64,000 bases of DNA from Immersiella caudata. Its lineage: Eukaryota; Ascomycota; Sordariomycetes; Sordariales; Lasiosphaeriaceae. This document shows, one piece after another, positions 13,332-25,417 of the stretch. Every line of letters starts with the position of its first letter. Position 1 is the stretch's first letter. The stretch is from NCBI GenBank assembly GCA_030512335.1, contig JAULSU010000003.1, positions 1,178,001-1,242,000 on the forward strand, read 5' to 3'. The notes below the pieces were generated by a model, which saw only the letters and a program-made list of their open reading frames with translations, was not told the origin of the DNA and made no database searches. A program made the position numbers and the translations under genes.

Positions 13332-14254
13332 TCAGCTGATATTAGGAATGTGCTGGTCCTGGGCAACCTGTGTATACACGGGAAAATAATCACCAAAGAC
13401 CAGGCCCCCCATGGAGCCGTCTTGGATGACTTCCCGCTCCATCCGAAACCCCAACCACTGATACACCTTCTGTCAAAATCTGGGGGGTGGCTTGGCGCCA
13501 AGCCGAGCCACCGCGAGCAGGGGGTCCATCGGCCCTGCGCTCTGGGTCCAACGGGGCCGTTTCTTTTGTACTTATTGGAGCTTATCTCCTGACCTGACTT
13601 CCAAAAGGACAAGTCACTTTGCAACTGCACTTCCACTGCTCGCAAGCTCAATGAGGCGCTCCGCCAGAAGTTCCACGCCTTCACACCCGGCTTCATGGCG
13701 TGGACAAAGATATCCAGCCCCAGCTTCTCGGCCTGGCGCATTCCATTGCGGACGAGCGCCGTCACGATGCCTTGCCGCTGCTCGTCCGGGTGGACAGCGA
13801 GATAACCAAGAATCATATACAAACCCCGCCCCAACACTTCCCTTTCCACCTCCCTCACCTTATCCAAAAGCTCATCAGACGACCAATCTGGATCCCAAAC
13901 CGCCCTTTCCGCCACCCTGATTATCTCAGCTTCTTCTTCCGCCGACACAGCTGGTACAAACAGCCTCAGGCCAGGCGTCAGGGTATCCCTCAGGGAGAGA
14001 CCATCTCGCATAGCCTACTACCTTGCCTGTGGTAGTGTCGACGGCCTTTTCGTGCCGAGCTGTTGCCCGATTGCGAAGAAGGTTTCGGGGGCATCGTAGG
14101 GCGAATTGGGGGGTGTGGTAGTCGAGTGTGCGATGGCGCTACTCAAGGCGCCAGTGGGGGTCGGCCCAGAAGGGACGCTGTTTGCTGCGAGGGCGGCGCT
14201 GTCTGCGGTGGTGACGCTGGTGATGGTGAAGGTGGGAGTGGTTTGTTGTGACAT
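13332..14254 (-). pseudogene. GNAT-family N-acetyltransferase, disrupted
   Basis: Fungal GNAT acetyltransferase of the type whose acetyl-CoA loop reads LGYLAVHPDEQRQGIVTAL. It starts at 14254 (MSQQTTPTFTITSV) and ends at 13332 after an intron at 13470-13684, which joins ...HAMKPG to KVYQWLGFRMEREVIQDGS. The N-terminal half is broken. A one-base loss in a C run at 14172-14174 moves the frame to FWADPHWRLE. A TAG at 14139-14141 then stands where the frame resumes with RHRTLDYH, most likely an ancestral Trp codon. A one-base gain at the T run 13958-13960 restores the C-terminal frame. Conserved blocks survive in all three pieces, so the decay is recent or the lesions are sequencing errors. Substrate unknown. 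Confidence 0.75.
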
Positions 14255-14435
14255 CGTGGTTGTTTTTGTGAGGGCCTTTTAGAGTTGGTGGTATTTGTGA
14301 GGTGTGTTGGTGGTTTGTGACGTTGGGAGAGGCCACCTCGACTCTGACTGGCTGAGTTCGTTGTCTGCGTGATGACGGCGCAGCGGGTTTAGGTTCCATG
14401 TGTTTGTTCTTGGCAAAATGCTGTTGTTTGCCTTT

Positions 14436-15338
14436 CTACATCTCCTTGGCATTGTCTCTATTTCTCGAGGCAAGCAAGTGTTTATTGCTTGTAAACCATC
14501 CAACAATATTCCAAACAAATAACGCCGCCCATACTAGATGTAGAAGGGCTTCGAATCCCAGCTCGATACTCCTAACTATCCAGATCATGAAGCCTCCAAA
14601 GTATCTAAGAAGATGTCTATACCCTTCTCCTATGACCTCTCTGAGCACCGCCAACGGTGTATATACGTAATAGACTTCGACATGTCATTGGACTTACTGC
14701 TCTCGGGCGATATGTCGAAACGGACCCAAATTTTCCATCAGCTCTCGGCGCAACGCATCCTCCAGGACGATGCCGGTCCTCAACAACGACCTTTGTGCGG
14801 TCGGTATGCGGTTTCCTTCTGCTTGGCGGGACCTCGGCCACAGGAAGATCGGCATGTACTGCTTTTCACCGTCGGCATTCTTGATGGCCTCGTTCCGATG
14901 GCCGTGAGCTGGGCCCAGCCAGGGCAGGAAATTGCGGCTTTTCCCCTCTACGCCCAGACCGCCGTTGTCGTGTCGTCCGAGGTGCGCCTCGTAAACAATG
15001 AGAGTTTTCGCAAACGATTGGCGAAGAAGCAGAGCTGGGTCGGATTATTCCCTGGGTGTTGCGGAGAGGGTCCTCCTTGTGGCTCCATCCGGCCTGCGTC
15101 AAGGCGAGGACGGTGTACATGACTTGCTGTGGTGTCACGGCCCAGGTCCAGGGGGCGCTGGCTCTGACATGGCTCCAGAAATTGTCCCACATTGCGACCT
15201 TTTTGTGTACAGGAGGTCCTGATAGTGGTGGCAGCCTTCAAAGAGTTCGCAGAGAGCATCTTGTATCATGGCCGCTCCAGTTGAAGGGTTTCCGCCCGGA
15301 GGCCCGTTGGCCTCATCGTCGCTCGGCTGAGAGTCCAT
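14436..15338 (-). pseudogene. Conserved unknown protein, frameshifted
   Basis: Not assigned to a named family. Three overlapping frames each give protein-like sequence. MDSQPSDDEANG leads to LCELFEGCHHYQDLLYTK. A second frame gives MWDNFWSHVRASAPWTWA, a third NNPTQLCFFANRLRK, and the first frame resumes with LIVYEAHLGRHDNGG and MPIFLWPRSRQAEGNR. The changes fall at an A run (15200-15204), a G run (15050-15052) and an A run (15005-15008), each one base short. A clean intron at 14641-14697 (GTAAGT donor) joins HIAREQ to EVIGEGYRHLLRYF in phase. The C-terminus carries a hydrophobic segment, LLHLVWAALFVWNIVGW. It may be a pseudogene, or a gene obscured by homopolymer errors. Confidence 0.6.
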
Positions 15339-16039
15339 TGTAAGTGAAGTGCCTGCTTGGACGGCTTATTTGTAAGAGCGGTTAACTCATCTTCAGCACG
15401 CCAAAAGGAAGGAGGTAGAGGCATCGCGGGATGCCAGGTCATACCAGGAAAGAATCGACGAAGGGTTATGAAGGATTAACGAAGGGGTGTTTTCGCTACC
15501 GCGCAAAGCGTGTTTGCAAGCTGCTTGATGGGTCGGACAAGATCCAGTATGCGTTATGGAGGAACGTGGGAGGGATCTGAACGCGACGCAGAAGCGTGAG
15601 AGAGAAATTCCATCTGAGTATTTGGAGAAATTCCTGCTGCTGAAGTTACGCTATTCTCAAAGTCGAGGAAAGAGCAAGAGGGTGGCCGAGATCGCGGCGC
15701 GCGTCCTCGTGGTGGAAAAGAGCTTGGGCCATCTTCCAGAGTCTGTCTTCCATCCAAACTCGCGGAACAAAGACGGTCACGGTCCCGGGGCCAGCTCACC
15801 CCCCACTGATAGGGCAAAGTGGTGTGCCCTAAAAAACCCCCGGGTATGGTCTAGCGGCGTGGTGTTAACGAAGTACTCCTGACTCCAATGGAGGCTATCC
15901 GTGGGGCGTCAAAGGCGTGGCTTCACTTCCTGATCAGCACCTCGCCGCCGTCTTCCCCACACTTTTCGGAAATTGAAGACGCTGTGCCCAGCCGACCGCA
16001 GTTCGATTCTGGAAATGGCCAATACGGATATTTATTGCT

Positions 16040-16078
<39 letters not shown>

Positions 16079-17230
16079 GTGTTGCGTTTCAGTTTCTTCG
16101 CGGGCCCTCGACCAACCTTTCATTCCAGCAACGCTCATGGGCAAGGGCTAAAATAACAGTACCCAGAATCAACCAGAGTATCATGGTTCCCGTTTTTGCA
16201 AGACTGATTTGCACGTTGAAACCGAATTTGGCTTCCTGTGATGTTTGATGGTCGATGTCAACCCAAGTCTCGGGCTGAATAAACGCAAAGCTCTCAGCGC
16301 TGACTCTTTGTCGCAAGCTTGCTGAACGACCTCTGATTGCTCGATTTGCTGGCACTCAGCCCTAACAACTGCCAAGACCTGAACTGCACCCTCGAGTAGA
16401 TGGCTTGCTGGCCACCGCCACGGCAGGGGCTCACTTGCAGGGTCCCGCACCTGTTGCCAACTGGTCTATTAGGAACTTCTACGGGCATGGTGCGATTTGC
16501 GGGACGTTGTTTGGTCGTTGAAGGATTAGCTCAAGCGCTAAGTCGATGGTGTCGATGCAACATGCCCCAGGTGGTTGGCATTGTCTGCCGCTTGTCAAGG
16601 CCAGCAGAAAGACCCTCATTGCAGAGCGCCTTCCCTGAAAATATGGCTTGTTTCAGTCGCAAACAACAACGAATCGCAAGGGTCGGCTGAAACGAGACCG
16701 ATGAAGTCGCTGCAGAAGTTCCACGCGTTCCACACAAAAAGCGACGCAAGACACCAACCTCTGCATGCCGAAAATACCTTGTGCCGACGCACGCAGCACA
16801 AGTTGAGCCAGCTGTGCGGGCGGTGTGGGTGCCCACTCCGCCACCGCTTCACAGGCCGACAGCTCAGCCGCTGCCCGCTGCTGCGCGACCTGCGAATGGT
16901 TGGCCAGCGCCGAGCGTGGTCTGGCCCGACACTCTCCACCGACTACTGTCGCCCGATTCGCCAAGAGGAGCCCGAAAGCGGCTTGGGCTGCATCGTGGCG
17001 CTCGAGTTGGGCAAGATGGGTGCGGCCTGCGGCCATGCGTGTCTTGGAGCGACGAACAGCAAAAAGCGCAGAGTCCCCAGGGTCCTCCGGGATGGCAATC
17101 TGTTTTCTCCCCTCGTTTGCGATTTTGGGTGGGATTTCGTCGATTTTAATCTATCGGTTCTGCTGGTGATCTGCAGCAGTTTTGACGATACAGTACCCGA
17201 ACCGGAGCGGATCCGGTACCGATACCAACC
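15339..17230. other. Spacer upstream of the membrane-protein gene
   Basis: No gene supported. It holds a T36 tract (16042-16077) and overlapping ORFs without recognisable domains. One minus-strand frame near 16130-16200 has a hydrophobic stretch, GTMILWLILGTVILALA, which may be a relic, but I cannot place it. Confidence 0.45.
16042..16077. repeat. T36 homopolymer tract
   Basis: An uninterrupted run of 36 T, read as poly-A on the minus strand. Could be a slippage tract or the tail of an old retro-inserted sequence; I found no target-site duplication or element body. Confidence 0.8.
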
Positions 17231-18951
17231 ATGGCGGGCGCCGTCCTCTACAACCGGTCTCCGATGACAACCGGGGTTGCCCCGCCCCTCCGAATGCGGC
17301 AGTTCTCCTCGTTTGGCAACGACACCATCACCACCTCCTCGACCTCCTCACCTCCGGCGAATCTTATCGCCAACTGCAGGGTTTGTCTTCTAACTAAGCC
17401 CTTCGTTTTGGGCCTTGACTGATATTCGTTTTTGGCGGCAGGCATTTAACGGATTCGACGCATGCAGCTCGAGTGGCGATTTTGGCTCATGTCTCTCGAC
17501 CAAAGGGCCCGACTGCAGCTGCAGTGCTGGACTAGGATACCTCGATTGCGTGTCCGAGTCCATCGCGCGGTCGAGCTGCTGGGGGGTGGCTGGGGTTATG
17601 CCCTCGACAGAGTGGGATGCCTATGAGCGATCGTGGTATCAGACTGCATGCCCGACGCCGCCTGCCCCAGTCATGTCGGCGTTGCCTCAACCGTAGGCTT
17701 CCTCTGCGCGCTTTGCTAGATTGTCTTTGCTAACTACTGCTGCAGAACAAAAGTAAACGTTGAACTTGAGTAGGGAACCTCCACAGCGCCGCGCACCCCA
17801 CATCGACTGACTGACTGCCTCCTAGACCCGTTAGTATTGCGCCCCCACCGCCAACATTCACGACGACACCCCTCCCCCCGGTTACGCAACCGACATTCAC
17901 CGGCGCAGGCAAACTCCTCGAGCAAGCCGAATGCAAGAGCACATCCTTCTCCCTCGTCAGCGCCGACAACATCATCATGTACGCCGCTGTCGTCGGGTGC
18001 ATGGCCGACCGGCCCCAATGCTGCCCCTGGAGCGTCTCCGTCGATGGGTCTCCTACTGGTGGTGCCCCCCAACAAGGCAACCGCGTGGCCGGTGGCCCAG
18101 GTCGCTTCCCCATCCCGGCGAGCGGCGTCCAAGCCTACCTCGACCGCTGCCCCGATGATTACTACTCCGTCTCCGGCCAATGCTGCCCCAACGGCTTCTA
18201 CAAGTTCACCGCAAAGATCGCCTACCAAACGCCCTGCTTCAGCTCGCTCAGCGAAAAAATCACACCTCCCGTGCTTACTGCCGGCCTAGCAAGGAATCCC
18301 ACCGACACCTCCTTGCCTACTTCCGCCGTGATCAACGTCGCCTGGGCCATGGGCTACAACGTCTCTGCCGAGGCTACCCCACCTCTTTCCAAAGGTGCTG
18401 CCATCGGCGTGGGCGTGGGCGCGGGCGTGTTTGCCATTGCGCTGGTTGCCCTCACCATATGGGTCTTTTTCCGAGTTCGGAGGAATAAACGGAACGCCGC
18501 CGTGCCACCCGCAGAACCCGTCCAGCACTCCTACCACGACCGAGAGCCAAAGGTTACGCCCTCTACTGCGGGAGAGACCTACCCGCAGGGATACGCCGCT
18601 GCTCCGGTGGTGAGTCCAACTGTGAGCCCACAGAGCACCGGCACGGCGGGAGCGGGACAGTATGGCCATGTCCGGCAGTTTAGCGATGGCAGCCAAGCTG
18701 AGGGATATGGTCATGCCAGGACGTTTAGCGATGCCAGTGTGAGCAGCGGCGGGTGGACGAAGCCCTCGCAAGGAGGTCAGGAGTATGGGTATCAGGGGCA
18801 GGGTGGGTATCCGATGCATGAGTATCAGCAGCCACAGCCGGGGTATCCACAACAAGGGTACCAACAACAGGGGTATCAACAGCAACGACCGCTTCCGCAG
18901 GAGTTGCCTGAGGGCCAGGGAGGATATGGGGGGCATTATGGGGGGAGGTAG
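17231..18951 (+). CDS. Cys-rich single-pass membrane protein, unknown function
   Basis: Three exons, 17231-17380, 17442-17692 and 17826-18951, with matching phases; predicted 508 residues. The start has a strong ACCATGG context. A Cys-rich region spans roughly residues 50-270 (motifs CLSTKGPDCSCSAGLGYLDC and CMADRPQCCPW), with a Pro/Thr-rich linker between. A single transmembrane helix near residue 340 (AAIGVGVGAGVFAIALVALT) is followed by basic FFRVRRNKR. The cytoplasmic tail of about 150 residues is Gly/Tyr/Gln-rich with QQGYQQQGYQQQ repeats. No classical signal peptide is visible at the chosen start. The topology suggests a surface protein with an external Cys-rich domain; ligand and role are not known. 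It converges on the metallopeptidase gene 247 bases downstream. Confidence 0.8.
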
Positions 18952-19198
18952 TCGCTTGTGGGGCAAAAGGGCGCGTTATCAGAATATGGCGTTGGGCAAC
19001 GGTTGTATTTTGTCAGTTTGGTGTTCGGACATTGCAGGGTCGCGAAGGGAGTTTTGGATTCGAGCATAGCATAGTAGTAATCACTTGGGTATTGATTAAG
19101 GAAATAATTCGTATCATCTAATTCTCATTCATAAACGTGCCCGTAAAGCGATCATCGAAAAACTGAAGGACGAAGAAAAGACCGAAACAGGGAGCTAA

Positions 19199-21427
19199 CT
19201 AATCCGACATCTCATCAACATCCGAAGCATTGTCGTAACCATCGTCCTCATCCTCTGAAGTAGAAGCCTCATCGTCTTCCGTCTCGGAGTGTTCCTCCAC
19301 AGAGATCTTTCTCTTCTTGTTGCGCCGGCGCTCAGGGTTATTCTGCAGTTCCTCCATGTCGTAGACCGAGTCCGGCAGCTCGACATCCTTGGGCGCAGTG
19401 ATGATGCCAAACTTCTGACACATTCCATACGTTCCGCTGGTACCGTAGAAGCCAATGATGCGGTGGCCTTCGTCGGGAACTGCTCATCGTTAGCACCAAA
19501 ATCCATGATCTGTGATGAAATGTGGCTTACCGAGAACACGAACGCCGTCTCCCTTTCCGTTCAACGCTCCCCTGGCGTTTCCATCGGACAACCAAATACG
19601 CAAGCCGGACAATCCCCATCCACCTCCCTCGTTCACCGCGACCTTGGTAACCTCAACCCCATTGCGGATGGCAATCTTCTTGGCCTGATGTCCTCCCATG
19701 TGAGGATCATCGCCATGCTGCCCCCTCGGACCGCATGGAACCTTGGTTCCGTCCCGATAGTACACCACCGCACCGTCCAGCCCGCAACCCACCCTAACAT
19801 CAACCTTTGACGCGTCCACCAAGGTCCCATGCTTCCCCTTCTTCTTCAAAAGCACCGCCCACTGCCATCCTTCACTCTCCTCAGTTCCCACTGCCTTCTT
19901 CAACAGCCGAATGCTCGTCCCCGGCACGCGCACCCACGACGTGCTCTTGACCAACTTCCACACATCCGTCTTCCTCTCCTTCCCATTCATCCCCACCGCC
20001 AACAGTTCCAGCCCCTTATTCGCATCAAACCTCCTCTCCAGCTCCGCCAACGAAAACCTCACCTCCCTCACCGGCGCTCTTACCGACACCCCCGTCTCAT
20101 CCGCTCCATTCAACCTCACAACCGCTATCCCCGCCTCACAAGCAACCTTCACCCCCAACTCACCCCCTTCCACATCCTCCACCTCAATGCTCACCTCCCC
20201 TTTATGTGTCTCCCCATCCCCCGGTAATGCAAACCCCTCCTGCGCTCTAAACCTCAACAAATCCCTAACATCCCACCTACACTCATTCCCCTCCTCCACC
20301 CCCTTCGCCAACAACCCCCCTTCCTTCCTCCTCTCGCAATACCCCATCCTACACACAAACCACCTCACCCAATCCGGACTATACCCCCTCACCATGATCC
20401 CCGTCGTATGCGGCGCCCCATACGCATGACCCACCTCATGCAAAAACGCCCCCTGCCCAACCGCGCACGCTTCCCACGCCGTGCCGCACTCGCCGTTATC
20501 ATTCGCCACCGTCCCACCAGGCGCCGTCGTATCCACAAGACAAGACGCCACCTCTTCCATGAACCGCGGCCAGGCGTACGTCAAATGCGATCCGAAGATG
20601 CCCAGCGACAAACCAGACGGGTTATGCGCTCCCAGCGCGGCATGTCCCACCAGCAAGTTCTGCTCCGCGTCGTAATGGCTATCCAGAATGAGACCCGCGA
20701 CCGTAGCGGGATGTCCCGAAGAAAACGGCGCGCCGTGGGCTTTCAACGCAGAAGAGAAGATCTCATGTAGCGAATTCGGTTCCTTGGCATGCGGATTCTG
20801 CTGCGCGCGCTGGGCATCGCGGAGTGAAGACACCGTATGCTCGGTGCGCACGAGATGGATCTTGGGGATGGACTGCAGAGGCGGATGCGGCGTGTGGTGG
20901 TGTTCGCGGGAGAGGGTGGAGGGGAGGTATTCCTCCTCTAGACGGAAGGCGCGGCGGGAGAGGCCGGATAGGCGGAACTCTTCGGCGGTGAGGGCTTGCC
21001 ACATGAGGGCGGTGAGGCGGAATTTGGAAATGGCGGCGGAGAGGGAGGAGTGGGCGGTGGAGAGGGAGGCGAACTTGGAGGGGGGGCAGTCGATGAGGAG
21101 GGGCGAGTCCTTTGCGATGAGGATGGCGAGGTGGAGAGGGGGGGTTTGGAGGAGGGGGATGTGGCGGAGGGTGAGGGTGAGGGAGTCGGCAGAGTTGAAA
21201 CCGGAGTGAATGGTGATTTTGTTGTTTCCGGGGTTGAGAAGGAGGAGGGCTTTGAAGTAGCCGCGGTGCATTGGCCATTGTTGGTCGGGGAAGATGGTTT
21301 TGTTGGAGTCGGTTACGGTGGAGATGGTGATGTGGCTGTCTTCAGGGGCGTCGGTGCAGTGGCCAGTGATGAGGAGGCAGCGTTGGTGGATGTCTTCGCC
21401 ATCTTGGACGTTGTCGAGGACGAACAT
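19199..21427 (-). CDS. Putative zinc metallopeptidase with C-terminal jacalin-like domain
   Basis: Resembles the fungal putative metallopeptidase family that includes yeast YIL108W. Two exons, 21427-19531 and 19479-19199, across a 51-base intron; predicted 725 residues. The active-site motif HEVGHAYGAPH (near residue 345) matches metzincin HExxHxxGxxH, with Glu and three zinc-binding His present. The C-terminal part has jacalin-type beta sequence, finishing IIGFYGTSGTYGMCQKFG, then a basic and Glu/Asp/Ser-rich tail. I chose MFVLDNVQDGED (21427) because the longer open frame to 21799 adds low-complexity sequence untypical of the family. No signal peptide, so it is probably intracellular. Substrate unknown. 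Confidence 0.85.
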
Positions 21428-23611
21428 GTTGGCGATGGTCAATTGGTAAGGGAAAAGAACGAAGAAGTGATTAAAACTGTGCAAATTGAGGTTTAGTTGT
21501 CGTGAGAACGAGGGGAGGACGTCGATATTTGTATCAAGAGGAGGTGGAGTGTCGCTGCCGAAATGGTCAGCGATGGCCACGGGCCGGTTAGTGCGCTTGG
21601 GCGACCCATTTTCCCGGCACCACCAAAAAAGCGAGCCTGAAAGGGGCTGGTGCGGCGCAGAGGGCACAGTGTCAGGCAGAAATGTCCACCGTCGCGTCTG
21701 GGCCAGTGGAGTCTGCGCGCTGGCGCACGAGATCAAACACGAGATCCCGTGACGTACAGCGGCTGTGGGAGTCACCGCCAAGGACCCACCAGGCAGCAAA
21801 GATCATGCCAAGAGGTCGTTGAAATCAGGTATCCACACAGCATCGTCTCCGCTGCAGACGTCGCTCGGTCTTTGTACGGACTGCTTTTTGTTATGGAAGG
21901 CGTCTTGCGAGCTATTATACTCTTTGTGATGAAGACCTCTCCTAAAACCTCACCACGAAGGCAACCCACGACCGCAATCTGCCCATCCTCTAGGGTTAGG
22001 GTTCTCAATGGATTCCCCGGCCGACTCGATGGCCGAAGACCCTCCTGTCTTCTAACAGTCTCAAGTCTTCAATGCAGTGACTACTTCAGACCTTCGATGG
22101 AGTTTCGTTTGCGCCTCCGCAACACCATCCAAGCTGCTTACAAAAGCAAACAGCCCTGTCATGTTTCTGAACGCAGCCCGCAAACTTGAAATCGGGGAGA
22201 CTACCTCTCAGATCCCGACGACGATAGCATCAACTTAATTGCATAATACATACCAAACGGGCTCGGAAGTTGAATATTATGTCGTTGTCTATTCAGCCTC
22301 GAGGTCTGGAAAGGATGCATGCAGGAGCAGGACTAGAAACTAGAATACATGACAACCTTTTTGAAATTTTGCTGCGGGCTCTCCTGAGCAATCTCCCGGT
22401 CTGAAATTTCGGAGAACTTGGACTACGGTAATCCTCATCTAGGTACCCTGCTACAGTGTTCTTGAACGGTTTCGGTGTGGATTGCCATTTCTTCCTCTTT
22501 CAAGTTTCCCATGGAGTGACCGCCGCTTCCCCGAGACCGGCAAGCTCCGTTGCGAGAGCGTGAGTTTTTAATTTTTATTATTGATTATTTTTTCTTTGGC
22601 GAGGATGGGCCGGGAGCGTTTGCGACGCGGGAAGGGGTTGGTGCAATAATCAGTATTGCCTGGGCGGGCAAAGCGGCAGTGCGGCACGACTGCTCGGTAC
22701 GCTTGATAGCGTTCGTTCGGTGTGGCGGTCAACATTTGAGGGTTCGACCTTGGTTTTGCACATCAGGGATTGACTTGAGAGTGTACTGGGAGCCAAATGC
22801 GCCGAGTTCAAGATGGGGAAAGAGACAATACTATGTAACTATGTCATGGTCGCACGGAGAGTGGGCGGGGGTAGTATGGATATCGGTGAAAAGGAAGTGC
22901 ACATTGCGAGGGCTGGTTGTTACCCAGGCAGTGGTAAAGGAAACTTTGGCATTGGATCCCAATACTCTATTCTTGGGTTGCGCGCGCCCCTCCAACTTGC
23001 ATTGTTATGGTCTTGCCGGGTCAGGGGTCGGTTGCGGGGGACTGGGGACGGCGGGCGCCAAGTCGGGGAGATCGACAGCTGCCGAGCCCGGCGCAAAAAG
23101 GGGGCTTCACCGAGTTCCAAACGTGCTTTGGCAAAGCTGGGTTCTTTTGCAACGCCCACAACGCCCACAACGCCCGGGGCGGCGGTCATGGTGATCGGTG
23201 AACCTGGGGAGGATTCGCGTCAAGGGGAGCGCTGGCACAGTTGGCTCGGGTGCATGGACGTGACGAGTGACCGGGGCGTTTATAGGCCCGCGGCAGGCGG
23301 ATGCTACTTTTATGGCTTGGCCGTCCCAGGGACCAGCTCCTTCGTTCCAGCCACCACCACCAAATTCTATGCTCTGCATGCGTCGTGCAGCTGCTCTCCC
23401 AGCGCCACCACCGCTCGAGCCTCGTTCACACTCGCTCTGTGGTCGCATTCCCGCTCTGCTCGATTCCCAACTGCATGGCATCCATCTCTCCGTCTCTGCC
23501 GCCCCCCCCCCCCCCACCACCCTCTTCCCGAAAACACGTCCTTTTGCAACCTCAACTGACGAGCCGGCCGAAATCGATGTCGACGGTGTCGGTCCTCATG
23601 TCGGCCTTGAG
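21428..23611. other. Intergenic region between divergent genes
   Basis: About 2.2 kb separating the metallopeptidase (minus) from the rhodopsin-like gene (plus), so it contains two divergent promoters. ORFs here show no domains. A C16 run lies near 23501-23516 in the probable leader of the plus-strand gene. Confidence 0.5.
21991..22003 (+). repeat. Interstitial telomere-like TTAGGG repeat
   Basis: TAGGGTTAGGGTT carries two TTAGGG-type units inside the intergenic region. Short copies like this occur in fungal promoters as TTAGGG-box sites, so it need not mark an old telomere. Confidence 0.5.
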
Positions 23612-25081
23612 ATGTCGCTCACGGCGGATATCGAGTCCATTGGCTACATTGTATTGGTGACGGCTTGGGTGTGTCCCGCCATCGTCTTGCCCGTCTTTGC
23701 GCTCCGCCTCTTCGCCGCCACGAGAGTCCTCAAGAGGTGGCACTGCGATGACAGTAAGTCGATATCCACAGACGGCTTTGCGACGCGCGCTTACTAACGT
23801 GCATCTAGCCTTCATGGTGCTCTCGGTGGTTCGTAGCACATTGTCTCCAGATCGAGACAAGATTGGGCTGACGTTGTTCGCGCCTCCAGATCTTCGCCAT
23901 CGGGAACTCGGTAGTGTCTTCGATACGTAAGTGCTTAAAGACCTTTTCGAACACTCGGCCCGTACTAACAGGTCTGTTGCAGAGGTCCAAAATGGCCTGG
24001 GAAACCGAATCGCCGATGTGTCTATCGAGACACTCAGGGAGTACTTCAAAGTTCGTGCTTCGCGTCCACCAGATTGCGCCGATTTCAAGTCATCCGTACT
24101 GACCATCGCCCGCAGCTGAACATCACCGGCTCCATGACAACTTACAACCTCGCCGCCATGTGCACCAAGTCGTCCATCCTTTTGTACTACCTGCGGTTCC
24201 CGTCGAGTCGAGGATTCCAGCTGGCGACCTACCTCGTCCTTATTGTCTCTGTCGGTTACACGACCTCTGGAGTCTTCGCCTGGGCGTACAACTGCTCGCC
24301 GATCGAGAAGTCCTGGGATAAATCCCTCGAAGGGAGTTGCATCGACAGCTCGGCCGCGCTTCTCGCCCGCGCCGTGTTCAACGTGGTGACGGATTTTGCG
24401 ATCCTTTTGTTGCCAATATGGCTATTGTGGCCGCTGCGACTGTGGTCGGTATGGCACAAACTGGGTGTGCTGATTGTGTTGATGGCTGGCGGATTGTGAG
24501 TGCCGATCTTGTCTTGGTTTCTGCTCCTTTGTTAACCCGCTGCAGTGTTTGCGTAGCCAGCATCCTCCGACTCGCGGCGTTTTGGACTGACAAAGGGGCA
24601 AACGAGGAGGACATGACGTGGCACTCGGTGAAGAACGCCAACTGGTGGTGAGTCTCTCCTTTTCCTGATATGACAGCCCTCGCTCACAAGCTGCAGCCTC
24701 ATGGAAGCCTGGGTCGGAGTGTTTTGCGCATGTCTCCCCTCACTGAAGGTCCTTTTTGTCCGCCACTTCCCGGGCATTTTCTCGAGCGATAGGCATGTCG
24801 GAAATCGCGGATCGATGTTTAGCATGATACAAATACCCGTTACGGTCGATAATGTTGGTGGTAATACAAGCGAGGGGGTGGCAAGCGCTCGAAGGGTCAT
24901 GTCGGGGGTGCGAAAGAAGCCCAGCTACGGGAGCAGCGAGCCGGATCTCGAAACGGATCGCGTCGAGGGTTTTGCCGAGTCGCGTTGGTCGAACAGCGAC
25001 GAGGAGCAAGGGCGTCAACACGGCGAGGGACATGCAGAGACGATAGCGCACCCAAGGCCGGCCAGGATGAGAGGGAAATGA
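23612..25081 (+). CDS. Seven-TM fungal rhodopsin-like (Pth11-type) membrane protein
   Basis: Seven exons fit in phase: 23612-23753, 23809-23828, 23890-23926, 23983-24050, 24116-24495, 24546-24647 and 24697-25081; predicted 377 residues. Diagnostic pieces are IFAIGNSVVSSIQVQNG, REYFK|LNITGSMTTYNLAAM, SSILLYYLRF, AWAYNCSPIEKSWDK and FAILLLPIWLLWPLRL, the order seen in the fungal-specific rhodopsin domain shared with Pth11-like receptors. There is no CFEM domain. The cytoplasmic C-terminus is polar (MSGVRKKPSYGSSEPD). Family members are candidate GPCR-like plasma-membrane proteins; ligand and coupling are unknown. The 20-base exon 2 is the least certain. It ends 337 bases from the convergent NLR gene. 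Confidence 0.8.
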
Positions 25082-25417
25082 AGATGTGGCAAAAAATGGG
25101 TATCTTGACCTGGGAGGGATTTCTGTTGGCCAGATGAGTGCGAAAAAGACCGTCATTCAAACCATCACCCCACCTTCCACTCCTTGCCAAACGTTCCTTC
25201 CCCGTTTCCATCATTCCCCTTCTCCTTCCAAACAACACCTGGCCGATCCGACCACAATTAAACCGTAGCTCTTTGGTACAGTATCCAACAATGCACTCCT
25301 TGTTGCTTTGTTGTGATACTTAGATTGTTGTACCGCCAAATGCCACAGCTGTCACCGCAACAGGAGTCGAGAGAGTTGAAAAACTATGGGAACAGTCCCC
25401 CGTTTTCCACATTCCGG

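Noticed and set aside
15844..16015. A-box-like TGGTCTAGCGG and B-box-like AGTTCGATTCT before the T36 tract, suggesting a Pol III gene or SINE
   Set aside because: The boxes are about 150 bases apart and no cloverleaf or element ends could be drawn.
16575..17267. 230-residue plus-strand ORF overlapping the membrane-protein start
   Set aside because: No domain, Arg/Cys-rich shadow composition, and it overlaps a better-supported start in another frame.
19829..21496. Several plus-strand ORFs of 80-170 residues
   Set aside because: All lie antisense to the metallopeptidase and have skewed Arg/Pro/His or Gly/Glu composition.
21428..21799. Upstream extension of the metallopeptidase frame
   Set aside because: Adds about 124 residues of low-similarity sequence before the family-typical MFVLDNVQ start.
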